Below are positions 35,967-44,482 of a stretch of 64,000 nucleotides of DNA, piece by piece (positions within the stretch are counted from its first letter, which is position 1; every line of letters begins with the position of its first letter). The notes under the pieces are model-generated. The model had not been told where the DNA came from, did not search any database, and saw nothing but the letters and a program-made list of their open reading frames with translations. This stretch comes from an uncultured Clostridia bacterium (GTDB lineage Bacteria > Bacillota > Clostridia > Saccharofermentanales > Saccharofermentanaceae). The translations under genes were made by a program, and so were the position numbers. Location of the stretch: the NCBI GenBank assembly GCA_937876985.1, contig CALEFT010000027.1:62001-126000 (forward strand), written 5' to 3'.

Positions 35967-36310
35967 AAATTTATATTGAAGTTGTGTTTTATATACTATA
36001 CTTGTCTATAAGGATTATATTTAGATTGAAAAAATAGCATATAAGTGAGGAAACTCCAAGATAAATATCCCTATGAAAATGGGTAATGGAAATCCCAAAA
36101 TTAATTCCAAATAGGGAAAGGGTTCATAAGATTTTTAACTGATATGGGGAAGTAGGCAACCAGATTTTTCGTACCAGTATCTTTATATCCTTTAAGTTTT
36201 TATATTCCCAGCAGTTTTCAAAATTCAAGAACCAATTAAAAATAAAACCAGTTTTTCAATTTCTTATATTGTCAGATTGGTATGCGACCACGTGAGTTGG
36301 ATGTAGTATA
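35967..36310 (+). repeat. Long intermodule repeat, copy 1
   Basis: About 340 bases without a gene. Large parts recur at 44,483-44,753, 46,515-46,630 and 49,900-50,078, including TTTTTCGTACCAGTATC, the CAGCAGTTTTCAA stretch and CCACGTGAGTTGGATG just before the linker. A segment near 36,045-36,130 is present only here and has CCCTAT...ATAGGG and GGG...CCC pairings. It looks like common 3' flanking DNA used for homologous exchange. Confidence 0.75.
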
Positions 36311-36645
36311 GGTGAAGCGGCTGAAGATATTGGATGCCGAGTTGATGATGTTAGTTCTGCGAAAACAAACGATGTTGATATTGATAATCAGGTTAGAATG
36401 GCGGATAATCTTGTTGGTGAGGGTGGCAGTTTATCTAATGACAGAGTCTCATATTATTTAAACCAATCACTTAATAACGTTGATAGCAGTACAACGATTA
36501 GTTTTTGGTGGATTGCAAGTGAAACCATACTATGAAAAAGGGATGCCAATGGTTTTTGGAAAGATTGGAAGAATAAGCAATAGAATTAACAAATACAAGA
36601 GTATCTCTTGAAGATTATTTTAATATGATGGATGAAATCAAATAG
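36311..36645 (+). pseudogene. Broken toxin tip (linker plus unrecognised domain)
   Basis: The linker reads EAAEDIGCRVDDVSSA and MADNLVGEGG, then SLSNDRVSYYLNQSLNNVDS until a stop. The reading continues in other frames (KPYYEKGMPMVFGKIG; then LTNTRVSLEDYFNMMDEIK to TAG at 36,643), so at least two frameshifts have inactivated it. The intact immunity gene follows 11 bases later. Confidence 0.75.
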
Positions 36646-36656
36646 GAGAGTTAAAC

Positions 36657-37076
36657 ATGCAAAATGGAATATTAAGAGTAGGGAAATACGCTATTGAACC
36701 AACGACAAGTGTTGATACACTCCCAAGTGACGAATATAATGTTATAAATACTAAAAATGGGATAGTGTATATATCAAAAAATCCATTTGAATTGTTGGGC
36801 GCAAAGTTTTGGGTGACTATTCTTTTTGAGAAAATGCACATTAAAAAGGTTGAATTAAGCAATGCCGATGAAAAATACAAAATGAATTACCAGACAATGG
36901 ATAGTACAATTCTTGAACAGCTAAGAAAAGAAAATAATGATTTTTTACTAAACAATTTAGGACCATCACACAAAGAAAATTTATCTGGTTTAGAGTATGA
37001 GTATCCATGGGGAAAAGTAATGTCATATTTTGATTTTAAATCTGCGGAGGCAGGAATTGTAGTTTGTTATTTTTGA
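36657..37076 (+). CDS. Putative immunity protein, family not recognised
   Basis: A 139-residue soluble protein (MQNGILRVGKYAIEPTTSV, later GLEYEYPWGKVMSYFDFKS). GGAGAG lies before ATG. Its position directly after a broken toxin tip, and its size, suggest an immunity role. I cannot name a family. Confidence 0.65.
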   Translation: MQNGILRVGKYAIEPTTSVDTLPSDEYNVINTKNGIVYISKNPFELLGAKFWVTILFEKMHIKKVELSNADEKYKMNYQTMDSTILEQLRKENNDFLLNNLGPSHKENLSGLEYEYPWGKVMSYFDFKSAEAGIVVCYF

Positions 37077-37109
37077 GTATATTTTTAATATATGTCAACT
37101 AAATAAAAA

Positions 37110-37181
37110 CGTATCATCGAAACGGTACAAGTAGTACAGTGGTCAATGCTTAATGGAAACATATATCCAGCACAATATTAG
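37110..37181 (+). pseudogene. C-terminal scrap of a toxin tip
   Basis: A short open stretch ends QWSMLNGNIYPAQY with TAG at 37,179-37,181, just before the ribosome site (AGGAGG) of the next immunity gene. Toxin stop codons sit in this place in the other modules. The rest of the toxin is missing. Confidence 0.4.
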
Positions 37182-37193
37182 GAGGAATTACAA

Positions 37194-37646
37194 ATGTGGA
37201 AAGATAAATTGCAAGAGATTATTCAAGAGAAAAAAATGTATGGAGAAAAAGTAAATATTGGAGCTAATGAAGAAGAGATTGAAATATTTTCTAAAGAAGC
37301 TAAGGATGAAATCAAAGTGGATTTGCCTAATGAATATATAAAAATCCTAAGGTTCGTAAATGGAATAGAGTTTAATGGATTTATTTTGTATGGAATTGAT
37401 CAACATCTGTTAAACAAGCAACAAAACCAGAGAATCAATGGATTAATTGAATATAATAAAATATGGTATGAAAATGAGTGGCAAAAAAAATACCTTTTCA
37501 TAGGAGAAAGTAATATTAGTTGGTATGTTTATGATTTAGCAGAGTGTAGATATGTTGAATTGGATAATCCTTCTGGAAGAGAAAATGAAGTATTTTCTAG
37601 TTTGGAATGTATGTTAGAAAAAATACTAAGTGACGCATTAGAATAA
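37194..37646 (+). CDS. SUKH (SMI1/KNR4)-family immunity protein
   Basis: A 150-residue protein with the SUKH pattern: acidic/basic N-terminal helix, DLPNEYIKILRFVNGIEFNG, then ILYGI and a C-terminal region FIGESNISWYVYDL. SUKH proteins are broad immunity proteins for nuclease toxins in polymorphic toxin systems. The matching toxin is reduced to a scrap. Confidence 0.8.
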   Translation: MWKDKLQEIIQEKKMYGEKVNIGANEEEIEIFSKEAKDEIKVDLPNEYIKILRFVNGIEFNGFILYGIDQHLLNKQQNQRINGLIEYNKIWYENEWQKKYLFIGESNISWYVYDLAECRYVELDNPSGRENEVFSSLECMLEKILSDALE

Positions 37647-37648
37647 AA

Positions 37649-37940
37649 TAGAAATATATGCATTGACTACAGAATATTTATCAACTCACTCTAAACAAAT
37701 ATATGAAAAATTTGGAGAAAATCATTTTTTGCACTTGAAGTAAACCGAGTTGACAATTCAATTAACTACTCTAGAGGAATTATTGATTTGATTGCGGAGA
37801 TGTTTAAATGATTTGTATAGACATATTTAAGCATGTCAAATTGTGACAAAAAATGTGAAAGGAACACAAAATATGTGATGTTAAAAGTAAAATTTCAACT
37901 ACAAGAATATGGTGGAAATACGAGAATAATAAATCCTTAA
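37649..37940 (+). pseudogene. Broken coding remnants of a toxin module
   Basis: Three open pieces in different frames: YALTTEYLSTHSKQIYEKFG, EVNRVDNSINYSRGIIDLI (stop at 37,811) and KYVMLKVKFQLQEYGGNTRI ending at TAA 37,938. The first two join across a frameshift near 37,730. The last looks like a toxin C-terminus, followed by AGGAGG and the next immunity gene. Confidence 0.5.
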
Positions 37941-37950
37941 AGGAGGTAAT

Positions 37951-38427
37951 ATGAAACCGATATATGCTGAAAACATTGTGGTAGCAATCAAACAAAATAA
38001 TTGTATAGAATGGTATATTCTTGATAAAGATTACTGTTTTTTAGATTATTCTAAGTTGGAGGATGCATATCGAAGGAAAGGCTATGACGTTGTTATTGAT
38101 GACACCCCTAGATTTGGCATAAAAGTAGTCAACGAATTGACTCAATCCCTTTTTATAGACAAAATAATAGAATATAAAATTTCAAGTGAAGAATTAAAAA
38201 GAATGCTAATTAATGAATCAGAGTGCGATGATAAATTAGAATATAATCCGTCAATTCTAATAGATTTTGATAATAGGCTACTAAAATCGAACTATGCAGA
38301 ACCGGAATCGTTTGAAGATTATGTTCCCGATGGTTGGAAAGGAAAGTACCAAGATTTTGCGATGGATATACCTCAAAATCAGAGATATTGGATTGATGAA
38401 AATGGTCGAAGTTTGATAGGAGGATAA
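37951..38427 (+). CDS. Putative immunity protein, family not recognised
   Basis: A 158-residue soluble acidic protein (MKPIYAENIVVAIKQNN, later PESFEDYVPDGWKGKYQDF, ending YWIDENGRSLIGG). AGGAGG precedes ATG by 5 bases. Context (after toxin scraps, before another module) suggests immunity. No family recognised. Confidence 0.6.
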   Translation: MKPIYAENIVVAIKQNNCIEWYILDKDYCFLDYSKLEDAYRRKGYDVVIDDTPRFGIKVVNELTQSLFIDKIIEYKISSEELKRMLINESECDDKLEYNPSILIDFDNRLLKSNYAEPESFEDYVPDGWKGKYQDFAMDIPQNQRYWIDENGRSLIGG

Positions 38428-38461
38428 ACATGGAAAATAACAAAGTTACAATTCTCAATAA

Positions 38462-38632
38462 AAATATTCTCCGATTAATCCATGTGACGAAATTAGTAGA
38501 GAAGTTGCAGAATCTTTTAGTGGAGCAACACCACAAAATATATATGATAGTCTTGGGAATGTGATAGGAACATTGCCTGGAGGTGGAAGTCAGGTTTATA
38601 TTCCAAAAGTGGAAGAGGGGTGGTTTCAATGA
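38462..38632 (+). pseudogene. C-terminal remnant of a toxin tip
   Basis: An open stretch without a start reads NPCDEISREVAESFSG, then NIYDSLGNVIGTLPGGGSQV and ends at TGA overlapping the ATG of the next gene. The end-to-start overlap is typical of toxin-immunity pairs here. The 5' part of the toxin is lost. Confidence 0.6.
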
Positions 38633-38937
38633 ATCAATGTGATTGTAATGAGAGAATAGGAGTTGAAATAAATTCATTTCAACTGTATGAGCAACTTAGA
38701 GAATTTTTTGAATATCAAGTCCAAGAAGATGTGTTTTGTGACATACCTGTAGAGTTACCATATTTTTGTGGTTATGATTTAAAGCCTGAAGAAGTAAAGG
38801 ATGAATTTAAGTGGTATGCTGATAAGTGGTATAAATGTAAATGTTGTGGAACATTATGGGAATTTCAATATCCTGACTTTCCAGCAAAAGGATTTGTTAG
38901 GAAATTTTCTGATGGAAAATATAGAATTAAAGACTAA
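38629..38937 (+). CDS. Small Cys-rich putative immunity protein
   Basis: A 102-residue protein with an N-terminal CDC and a later CKCC pair (WYKCKCCGTLWEFQYPDFPA), perhaps binding a metal. ATG 38,629 overlaps the toxin stop (ATGA); GTG 38,620 is in frame but less likely. Assigned as immunity by position and coupling. Confidence 0.65.
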   Translation: MNQCDCNERIGVEINSFQLYEQLREFFEYQVQEDVFCDIPVELPYFCGYDLKPEEVKDEFKWYADKWYKCKCCGTLWEFQYPDFPAKGFVRKFSDGKYRIKD

Positions 38938-38949
38938 AATGTCGAATAT

Positions 38950-39369
38950 GAGATACGCCTAACGGAATAGATACTAGCATTGAAGGAGTGACTGATAATA
39001 TCGATGAAGCCGTGGAGCAAATAGGTGAAACGGCTGAAGATATAGGACGTCGAGGTGATGATGTTAGTACTGCGCAAATAAACGATGTCGATTGATTGTC
39101 GATCATAGAACGGCAGCAAGATTAATTAAGAATGCAGATGGATATAATGGTCAAGGTATTAGATTGTTATCATGTAATACTGGTGCCTTAGATAATGATT
39201 TGCACAAAACTTAGCAAACCAACTTAATGTTGAAGTATACGCTCCAACAAATTATTTATGGGCGACACAAGATGGAAAATATTTTGTTGCAGGAATGACA
39301 AATCAAGGAAGCCCTAATATGAGTGAAATGGGCATATTTAGTATATTTATACCAGGAGGAAGTCAGTAA
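38950..39369 (+). pseudogene. Broken toxin tip with caspase-like His/Cys pattern
   Basis: Starts with linker sequence that breaks off at the DVD codons, then reads IVDHRTAARLIKNADG, IRLLSCNTGALDND, and after a frameshift near 39,205 continues QNLANQLNVEVYAPTN to GGSQ and TAA. The spaced His and LLSCNTG resemble clan-CD (C80/caspase-like) peptidase toxins; this is inference. At least two frame breaks make it inactive. Confidence 0.6.
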
Positions 39370-39371
39370 AA

Positions 39372-39722
39372 ATGCTATGTGAAAAATGTAAAACAAATAT
39401 GATTCGTGTTTGTGAGAATTCAGTACAAGGATGGTCATGTCCAGTTTGTGGGTGGGGAACGTTAACAACACATATTGATGGAATGCATCAAGATATGACG
39501 GAATATAGCATATATACAAAAAGTGTTGCGAATATTGATAAAGATAAAATTAAGGTAATTTCCCAAATAGCAGGAGTTAATTATATTGTTGCTAAAAAGA
39601 TGCTTGAAAAGGAAGATATTTGCATATTAAAAGCAAAAGCTATAGATATAAAAAAAGCAATATCTGAGTTGGAAAATGTAAATATACCGTTTGAAATAAC
39701 CCCTGAATTTAGTTACTGCTAA
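39372..39722 (+). CDS. Zinc-ribbon immunity-like protein with an L7/L12-like C-terminal half
   Basis: The 116-residue product has CEKC and CPVC pairs in the first 30 residues (a zinc ribbon). A C-terminal half VISQIAGVNYIVAKKMLEK...IKKAISELENVNIPFEI has the helix pattern of the ribosomal protein L7/L12 C-terminal domain. Position after the caspase-like toxin remnant suggests immunity. The L12 resemblance is by eye only. Confidence 0.6.
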   Translation: MLCEKCKTNMIRVCENSVQGWSCPVCGWGTLTTHIDGMHQDMTEYSIYTKSVANIDKDKIKVISQIAGVNYIVAKKMLEKEDICILKAKAIDIKKAISELENVNIPFEITPEFSYC

Positions 39723-39764
39723 AATTCTTGTTATTTTAACTCGTAGTAAGAGTATTCAGTTTTA

Positions 39765-39787
39765 GAGCCGGTTGTATAATTTCAGCT
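39765..39787 (+). other. Module terminator cut in half by recombination
   Basis: GAGCCGGTTG and CAGCT are the first parts of the hairpin that is complete at 42,023-42,050 (GAGCCAGCTG...CAGCTGGCTC). Here the second arm stops after CAGCT and runs straight into linker sequence AAATGGTGCGGATG. This is a visible recombination joint. Confidence 0.7.
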
Positions 39788-39872
39788 AAATGGTGCGGAT
39801 GAAGCGACAGGAAGTGTTATTAGGGATATAGATGGACCAAATCCAAGTAACAATATAGCATCTGGAAGTGAA

Positions 39873-40388
39873 GTGAGGCCTATAGGAGATACGCCTAACG
39901 GAATAGATGCTAGCATTGAAGGAGAGACTGATAATATCGATGAAACGGTGGAGCAAATAGGTGAAGCGGCTAAAGATATTCCTACTGTTAAAAATGGTGA
40001 GTTTAATGAAATTTTTAATTCCCTATCTGTTGACGAGTTAGATGTGCTCTGGTCAAAACCAGAAATTCGAGATGTTATCGAGGCACGTTTAAGAAGTCCA
40101 AGAGGATTGCATGAGTGGCATTTAGTATCAAGAACTCCACAATTCAAGTATTGGGGTATTTCTGCCGAGCAGATAAAGGATTTAAGAACACTTACAAGTG
40201 AAGTTGAGTTTGTGAATCCTAGTGGTATCCATGGTGGAAGAGGTTCAACGGCGGCACATAACGAGTTATTTATAATAATTGATACATCTAGTGACTATGA
40301 TACTTTTGTTAGAAGATTAAATAATTGGGCAAATTATAGACTTAAAGGTGGAATTGAAGCGTTACCAGAAGAATTACAAATTAAGTAG
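39873..40388 (+). CDS. Orphan toxin tip, HNH/EndoVII-like, paired with Imm22
   Basis: The linker is open in the same frame from about 39,780 but has no ATG; GTG 39,873 is the first plausible start (RPIGDTPNGIDASIEGET). The toxin domain begins after IPTVKNGEF and shows GLHEWHLVSRTPQFKYWG, then NPSGIHGGRGSTAAHNEL, with conserved-looking Glu, His, His and His as in HNH/EndoVII-type nuclease toxins. It is one of the few toxin tips here with an unbroken domain. It lacks a secretion part. The immunity gene follows after 16 bases. Confidence 0.7.
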   Translation: MRPIGDTPNGIDASIEGETDNIDETVEQIGEAAKDIPTVKNGEFNEIFNSLSVDELDVLWSKPEIRDVIEARLRSPRGLHEWHLVSRTPQFKYWGISAEQIKDLRTLTSEVEFVNPSGIHGGRGSTAAHNELFIIIDTSSDYDTFVRRLNNWANYRLKGGIEALPEELQIK

Positions 40389-40404
40389 AAAGGAGATTGA
40401 TATC

Positions 40405-40782
40405 ATGGTAAAAGAGAATAGGGTATCTTTATGGTTAGGATTTTATGAAAATGTTGATGACTTTAAGAATTACATAAAGGTATCGTATGATGAGGATGGT
40501 AATTATATTCCCTCAGAATTTCAAGAAAGGTTTTCAATAAAAAAATATGATTTAGATGCAATGGAAAGTGATTGGATTACAGAGAGATGTTCAGATGTAG
40601 AGTCACTTTTAGCGGGATTTTCGGGCGATTATGAAATTATACCGCAATTTCATAAAATGTTAGAATATAAAAATATTCAAAATTATAACTGTATTGTTTT
40701 ATTATATAATTTCGAATATACGGGTACTGGTTGTGTTGATGAGAAGTTAGAGTATATAGGATGTGCGGATGTTATTTTATAA
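40405..40782 (+). CDS. Immunity protein, Imm22 type
   Basis: A 125-residue protein that fits Imm22 as I remember it: VSLWLGFYENVDDFKNYI, then YDEDGNYIPSEFQERF, IIPQFHKML and VLLYNFEYTG. AAAGGAG before ATG 40,405 fixes the start; the upstream open frame from 40,348 overlaps the toxin and is not used. It should neutralise the HNH-like toxin upstream. Confidence 0.8.
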   Translation: MVKENRVSLWLGFYENVDDFKNYIKVSYDEDGNYIPSEFQERFSIKKYDLDAMESDWITERCSDVESLLAGFSGDYEIIPQFHKMLEYKNIQNYNCIVLLYNFEYTGTGCVDEKLEYIGCADVIL

Positions 40783-40840
40783 TACATGTCAAATGAGTAG
40801 TTGGTTTGATAAAACATAATTATCTTGCGTTTTTGTCAAG

Positions 40841-41393
40841 GGTGGTAGTAAGACTAAATTAGATTATGTTACTTCAAATGGATTAGTGTTAGAAGCAACA
40901 CCAAATAAGACTACTACAGTGTTGGGAACATATAAAAGTGATACAGGTGCAATTCTTGATGAATTAGGAAATGTCAAATCTCTTGACTTTGGACCGAGAG
41001 ATGGTGTATTTAATTTATTAAATACACCAGACGAATTGTATGTTTCGCCTAATCAATTTTGGAATGAATATAATAAACCAAGGCTAGATAATGCAATTGC
41101 AAGAAATGATATATTTAAAATAGCTACAGAACCTACGTGAGACAATTTAACTCGTGTAAATATGGTTACAGGCTTTGGTAGAGAATATACATATTTAAGG
41201 CAGCACGGATATTATTTCGATGATGGTTCAAGACGTTTTTATCAACGTGAAATAGATTATCTTAAAGAATTGGGTTACTCATTTAAGAGTATTGGGGATA
41301 ATCTATGGGAAGCTATAAATAGAGAATAACAATATGAACTTCCGATGCCGATATTACAACTAATTAGAGAGGGCTATATTGTTCCTAAGTAAG
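40841..41393 (+). pseudogene. Chimeric broken toxin tip
   Basis: Begins exactly at the linker-end codons GGS (bases GGTGGTAGT), preceded by the non-coding GCGTTTTTGTCAAG flank. It reads LVLEATPNKTTTVLGTYKS, LYVSPNQFWNEYNKPRLDN, stops at TGA 41,138-41,140, then continues in the same frame as NLTRVNMVTGFGREYTYL and a block repeated at 43,163. A last piece ELPMPILQLIREGYIVPK ends at 41,393 and is probably the C-terminus of the toxin that matched Imm63. At least two toxins are merged. Confidence 0.65.
41210..41319 (+). repeat. 110-bp direct repeat, copy A
   Basis: Identical, as read, to 43,163-43,272. It codes for YYFDDGSRRFYQREIDYLKE and following residues in both places. Identity ends abruptly at both sides. 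Confidence 0.9.
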
Positions 41394-41406
41394 AAAGAGG
41401 TGTGAG

Positions 41407-41826
41407 ATGTTATCAACAGAGGAATTAGAAAAGTATATATATAATGAAGTATGTACAAGATTAGGGAATGTTATTTGTGGGAATTTGTTTTTTGCTGAAG
41501 GAACAGACAATAGTATAGAGGGGTCATATATATTTAGCAAAAATGAGGAATATCACATTCTTTTTACAGAAAAAGGGAAAATAAGGAGTGATATTGTAAC
41601 AAATGAAGAAAGAGATGTTTTATGGAATGTACTACAAATAATAACACCTAATATTGCAATGGAGTATGCTCTGCGCAATAGAGAAAACGGTAGAGATTTC
41701 AGAAGGGCATTTTTTACAAAAGAAAAAGAAATTTTTTCTATGTTTGGAAAAGATTTTGAAAAAAGAAAAGATGCTGAAATAGAAGAGATTCTAAGTAGAA
41801 ATCCATATAATGACAATGTTCTTTAG
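41407..41826 (+). CDS. Immunity protein, Imm63 type
   Basis: A 139-residue protein with the Imm63 pattern: ILFTEKGKIRSD, then VLWNVLQIITPNIAMEYALRN, DFRRAFFTKEKEI and the ending EEILSRNPYNDN. AGAGGTGTGAG lies before ATG. The matching toxin is only a short scrap upstream. Confidence 0.72.
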   Translation: MLSTEELEKYIYNEVCTRLGNVICGNLFFAEGTDNSIEGSYIFSKNEEYHILFTEKGKIRSDIVTNEERDVLWNVLQIITPNIAMEYALRNRENGRDFRRAFFTKEKEIFSMFGKDFEKRKDAEIEEILSRNPYNDNVL

Positions 41827-41829
41827 TTA

Positions 41830-42067
41830 AACTTTTGATAGCGATTCTATACAAGAAATTAAAAAAATTTGAGAAGATAGTAATTAAGCATATTAAGGTG
41901 ATAAGTTGCTTTATCAGCCCTAATTTAGAACATATAATTAAAATTCTTTATAAGCGTAAAAAAGATTATTAAAGGTAATCATTAGATGGGATTTATATCT
42001 ATCAAGATAATGTTGAGTTTTAGAGCCAGCTGTGTAATTTCAGCTGGCTCTTGGTATTGTAAATATA
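41830..42067 (+). other. Intermodule region with terminator
   Basis: No gene seen. A hairpin GAGCCAGCTG (42,023-42,032)/CAGCTGGCTC (42,041-42,050) probably ends the Imm63 transcript. The next linker copy begins at 42,068. Confidence 0.6.
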
Positions 42068-42378
42068 GGTGAAGCGACTGAAGATATTGGATGTCGAGTT
42101 GATGATGTTAGGTCTGCGCAAATAAACGATATCGATATTGATAATCAGGTTAGAATGGCGGATAATATTGTTGGTGAGCGTGGTATACTCCAAACCAAAC
42201 ATCTAATCCAGCTGCCGATTTAGCTTTGCCACAAGGCAATACATATCAGTTCATGGATACATATGTCATTCCTAGAGGGACAACTATACTAGAAGGTACA
42301 GTTGCACCTAATTTTGGACAGCCTGGCGGAGGATATCAATATTATGTGCCAGATCCATCAGTAGTAATAAGACAGTAA
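42068..42378 (+). pseudogene. TNT-type (NAD glycohydrolase) toxin remnant
   Basis: Linker (EATEDIGCRVDDV to NIVGERG) is followed, after a frame break, by ADLALPQGNTYQFMDTYVIP, RGTTILEGTVAPNFGQPGGG and YQYYVPDPSVVIRQ then TAA. ALP...G and PNFGQPGGG-YQY are the ends of a TNT domain, the NAD-cleaving fold of the tuberculosis necrotizing toxin. The middle of the domain, with catalytic residues, has been deleted, so it cannot work. Confidence 0.7.
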
Positions 42379-42388
42379 GGGGATAAAT

Positions 42389-42709
42389 ATGGATATGTTT
42401 AAAGAAAAGATATTAAGAACAATAGAATTATGTAGTAATGAATTACGGTATCGGAAAGAAGGGATATTAGGTGAAAGTACGGAAGAGCAGTTGGAGAAAA
42501 CTATTCTTCCAGAATTGAATCAATTATTGGAGTTGATCGATAATAATCAGCTTCCATCCAAGCAACAAAGATATCTTAATTCATTTGCAAATGCTTTTAC
42601 TGTTTGGGGATGGAATATGCAAACCCCAACGAAAATTTTTGTTTTATTAACAGAATTGAATAATGAATATAAAGAATTGTCTACTGATAGCATCAAAAGG
42701 ATTGGCTAG
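42389..42709 (+). CDS. Putative immunity protein to a TNT-type toxin
   Basis: A 106-residue helical protein (ILRTIELCSNELRYRKEG, then LPSKQQRYLNSFANAF and VWGWNMQTPTKIFVLL). GGGGATAAAT precedes ATG. It follows the TNT remnant by ten bases, so it is most likely that toxin's immunity protein. Family name not recognised. Confidence 0.65.
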   Translation: MDMFKEKILRTIELCSNELRYRKEGILGESTEEQLEKTILPELNQLLELIDNNQLPSKQQRYLNSFANAFTVWGWNMQTPTKIFVLLTELNNEYKELSTDSIKRIG

Positions 42710-42712
42710 TAA

Positions 42713-43291
42713 ATGGGAGAATGTTTTAGAAGGAGACACAAGGTGGTTAGAAAAGTACAAAAGATCGTCTCGTTACGCAAAAGAAAATATGACTACTGAC
42801 GAAAGAGCGGTATTTGAGAAATACTTTGTTTAATTATGTCTCTGTTTAAGGACAGTCAAAATCAAAACTGAATATTGATTCTTCAAACATATAGAACGCC
42901 TTGTTTTCATGACACATAGTCTGTGGAGATAATGCGTTTTGTATTAAATGGCAGTATTTTATTAGAAAATCTGCTCTGAAAAAATGTAATTGGTGAAACT
43001 CAAGGTTATTCATATTTCAAAATGGAAGATGAGTTATGGTCTCAACTAGAAAGTGAGACAATGAAAAACTATGATAAAATATGGAAAGTGAATAAACAGT
43101 TTGTAGATGACCAAATAGAGGCTGGAAATAGAATTCTCTTGTCGAATGACCCATACCAAGGTTATTATTTCGATGATGGTTCAAGACGTTTTTATCAACG
43201 TGAAATAGATTATCTTAAAGAATTGGGTTACTCATTTAAGAGTATTGGGGATAATCTATGGGAAGCTATAAAAAAGAGGATAACAATATGA
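42713..43291 (+). pseudogene. Toxin module remnants
   Basis: Bases 42,713-42,832 read WENVLEGDTRWLEKYKRSSR and end in TAA. A gap of about 190 bases shows no gene. Then an open frame from ATG 43,022 (MEDELWSQLESETMKNYD, later the repeated YYFDDGSRRFYQREIDYLKE block) ends at 43,291, overlapping the next immunity gene. The second part is the C-terminus of a toxin lacking linker and start. Confidence 0.55.
43163..43272 (+). repeat. 110-bp direct repeat, copy B
   Basis: Same 110 bases as 41,210-41,319 by direct reading, in the C-terminal toxin remnant. Confidence 0.9.
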
Positions 43292-43824
43292 CACTGGAAG
43301 AAGCAAAAAAAGTATATAAGAAAAATAATTGTTCTTTGTTTGTAATGGCAAGAGAAGATATGGACAACTATACCCTATACAAAAAACTAAATATCGATAG
43401 TGCCCTTGAACAAAAGTGGGAAATAGAGGTAATTGAGGATTTTGTGAAACAGTTAGAAGAAAGTGGAGATAGTAGGATTTTTAATCGTCTATATGATTTG
43501 TCTGTGGGGTTTCATGATAAGGAAAGATTATTTCTTATGATTAAATTAATCGACAAAGTAAGGGTTGAAGATGTTACTACATCGCTTTGTGTAGCAGAAA
43601 CTATTATGGGGAGAAAACTGTTGTCTAATCGAAGTGGAATGATTTTCTGGGCATATGATTTAGGGTTGAAAGATGAAACTATTATGCTTATTAGAAAGGT
43701 GTTATCTCTTATAGACATCCAATCCAATGATAAGGTAGATGAGGCACGCGTTATTAGAGACCAGAAAAAAATCAGAGAAATAATTGATGTTTTAGCATTA
43801 AATACAGAAATATTCGCTAACTAA
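43288..43824 (+). CDS. Helical putative immunity protein, family not recognised
   Basis: 178 residues, mostly helical (MTLEEAKKVYKKNNCSLFVM, LYDLSVGFHDKERLFLMI). GAGG upstream fits ATG 43,288, which overlaps the toxin remnant's stop by four bases. The TLEEAKK start and overall look recall other Firmicutes immunity proteins, but I cannot name the family. Confidence 0.65.
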   Translation: MTLEEAKKVYKKNNCSLFVMAREDMDNYTLYKKLNIDSALEQKWEIEVIEDFVKQLEESGDSRIFNRLYDLSVGFHDKERLFLMIKLIDKVRVEDVTTSLCVAETIMGRKLLSNRSGMIFWAYDLGLKDETIMLIRKVLSLIDIQSNDKVDEARVIRDQKKIREIIDVLALNTEIFAN

Positions 43825-43896
43825 AATTATGCGACTGGAGAAGAGGATATTGGGAATGGAGAAGCAATAATTTAGATTTAGATTAGGGAGGTATAT

Positions 43897-44367
43897 ATGA
43901 GTTATACTAATTTTGTTAAAGCTATGGAATTAGCACCAAGATGTAAGTTTTATACAACTGCAGGAGGAAAAACAGAAGCAGAAATTGAAAAATCAGAAGC
44001 ATTGCTGAGCGTATCTTTTTCAAGTCAATGTAAGGAATTTTATGAAAAGTATGGTTATTTATCTTTTTTTGGTAATGAAATATTTGGTATTGATCCAGAT
44101 GATGATTCTGGCATATTAGAGGGGAATTCAGTTGCATATGCGTTGAATGACAGAGAAGAATATAATTTGCCAAAGGAATGGATACCCATTTATAATTTTG
44201 ATGATGGAAATATGGCATATTTAGATTATTCTTCCTTAAATTTAGAAAAAGAACCAAGGGTTATAATGGCATTCTATAATGGTAATAAATATGAAATTGT
44301 TAAAACATTGGCAGAGGACATGGGAGATTTCATATTGCAGTTAGTAGAAGAACAGATAGAGGAGTAA
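43897..44367 (+). CDS. SUKH (SMI1/KNR4)-family immunity protein
   Basis: 156 residues with a clear SUKH pattern: ASLSVSFSSQ-like entry (LLSVSFSSQCKEFYEKYGY), LSFFGNEIFGIDPDD, LPKEWIPIYNFDDGNMAYLD. GGGAGG precedes ATG. It has no toxin of its own directly upstream and may be a second immunity gene of the preceding module, or a stand-alone one. Confidence 0.82.
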   Translation: MSYTNFVKAMELAPRCKFYTTAGGKTEAEIEKSEALLSVSFSSQCKEFYEKYGYLSFFGNEIFGIDPDDDSGILEGNSVAYALNDREEYNLPKEWIPIYNFDDGNMAYLDYSSLNLEKEPRVIMAFYNGNKYEIVKTLAEDMGDFILQLVEEQIEE

Positions 44368-44448
44368 CAAGGTTTGCTGACATAAATAGTATGTGATGAG
44401 TTAAATCATTATTGTTATACAACGTACGGTGATATGTCTTGATTTTTC

Positions 44449-44482
44449 AGACCAGCTATGCACAATGCATGGCTGGTCTTTC
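44449..44482 (+). terminator. Module terminator
   Basis: AGACCAGC (44,449-44,456) pairs with GCTGGTCT (44,472-44,479), then TTT; same hairpin as at 35,935. Confidence 0.8.

Noticed and set aside
38430..38564. Small gene starting ATG 38,430
   Set aside because: It is an out-of-frame reading across a toxin remnant whose true frame (ending VEEGWFQ) leads into the next immunity gene.
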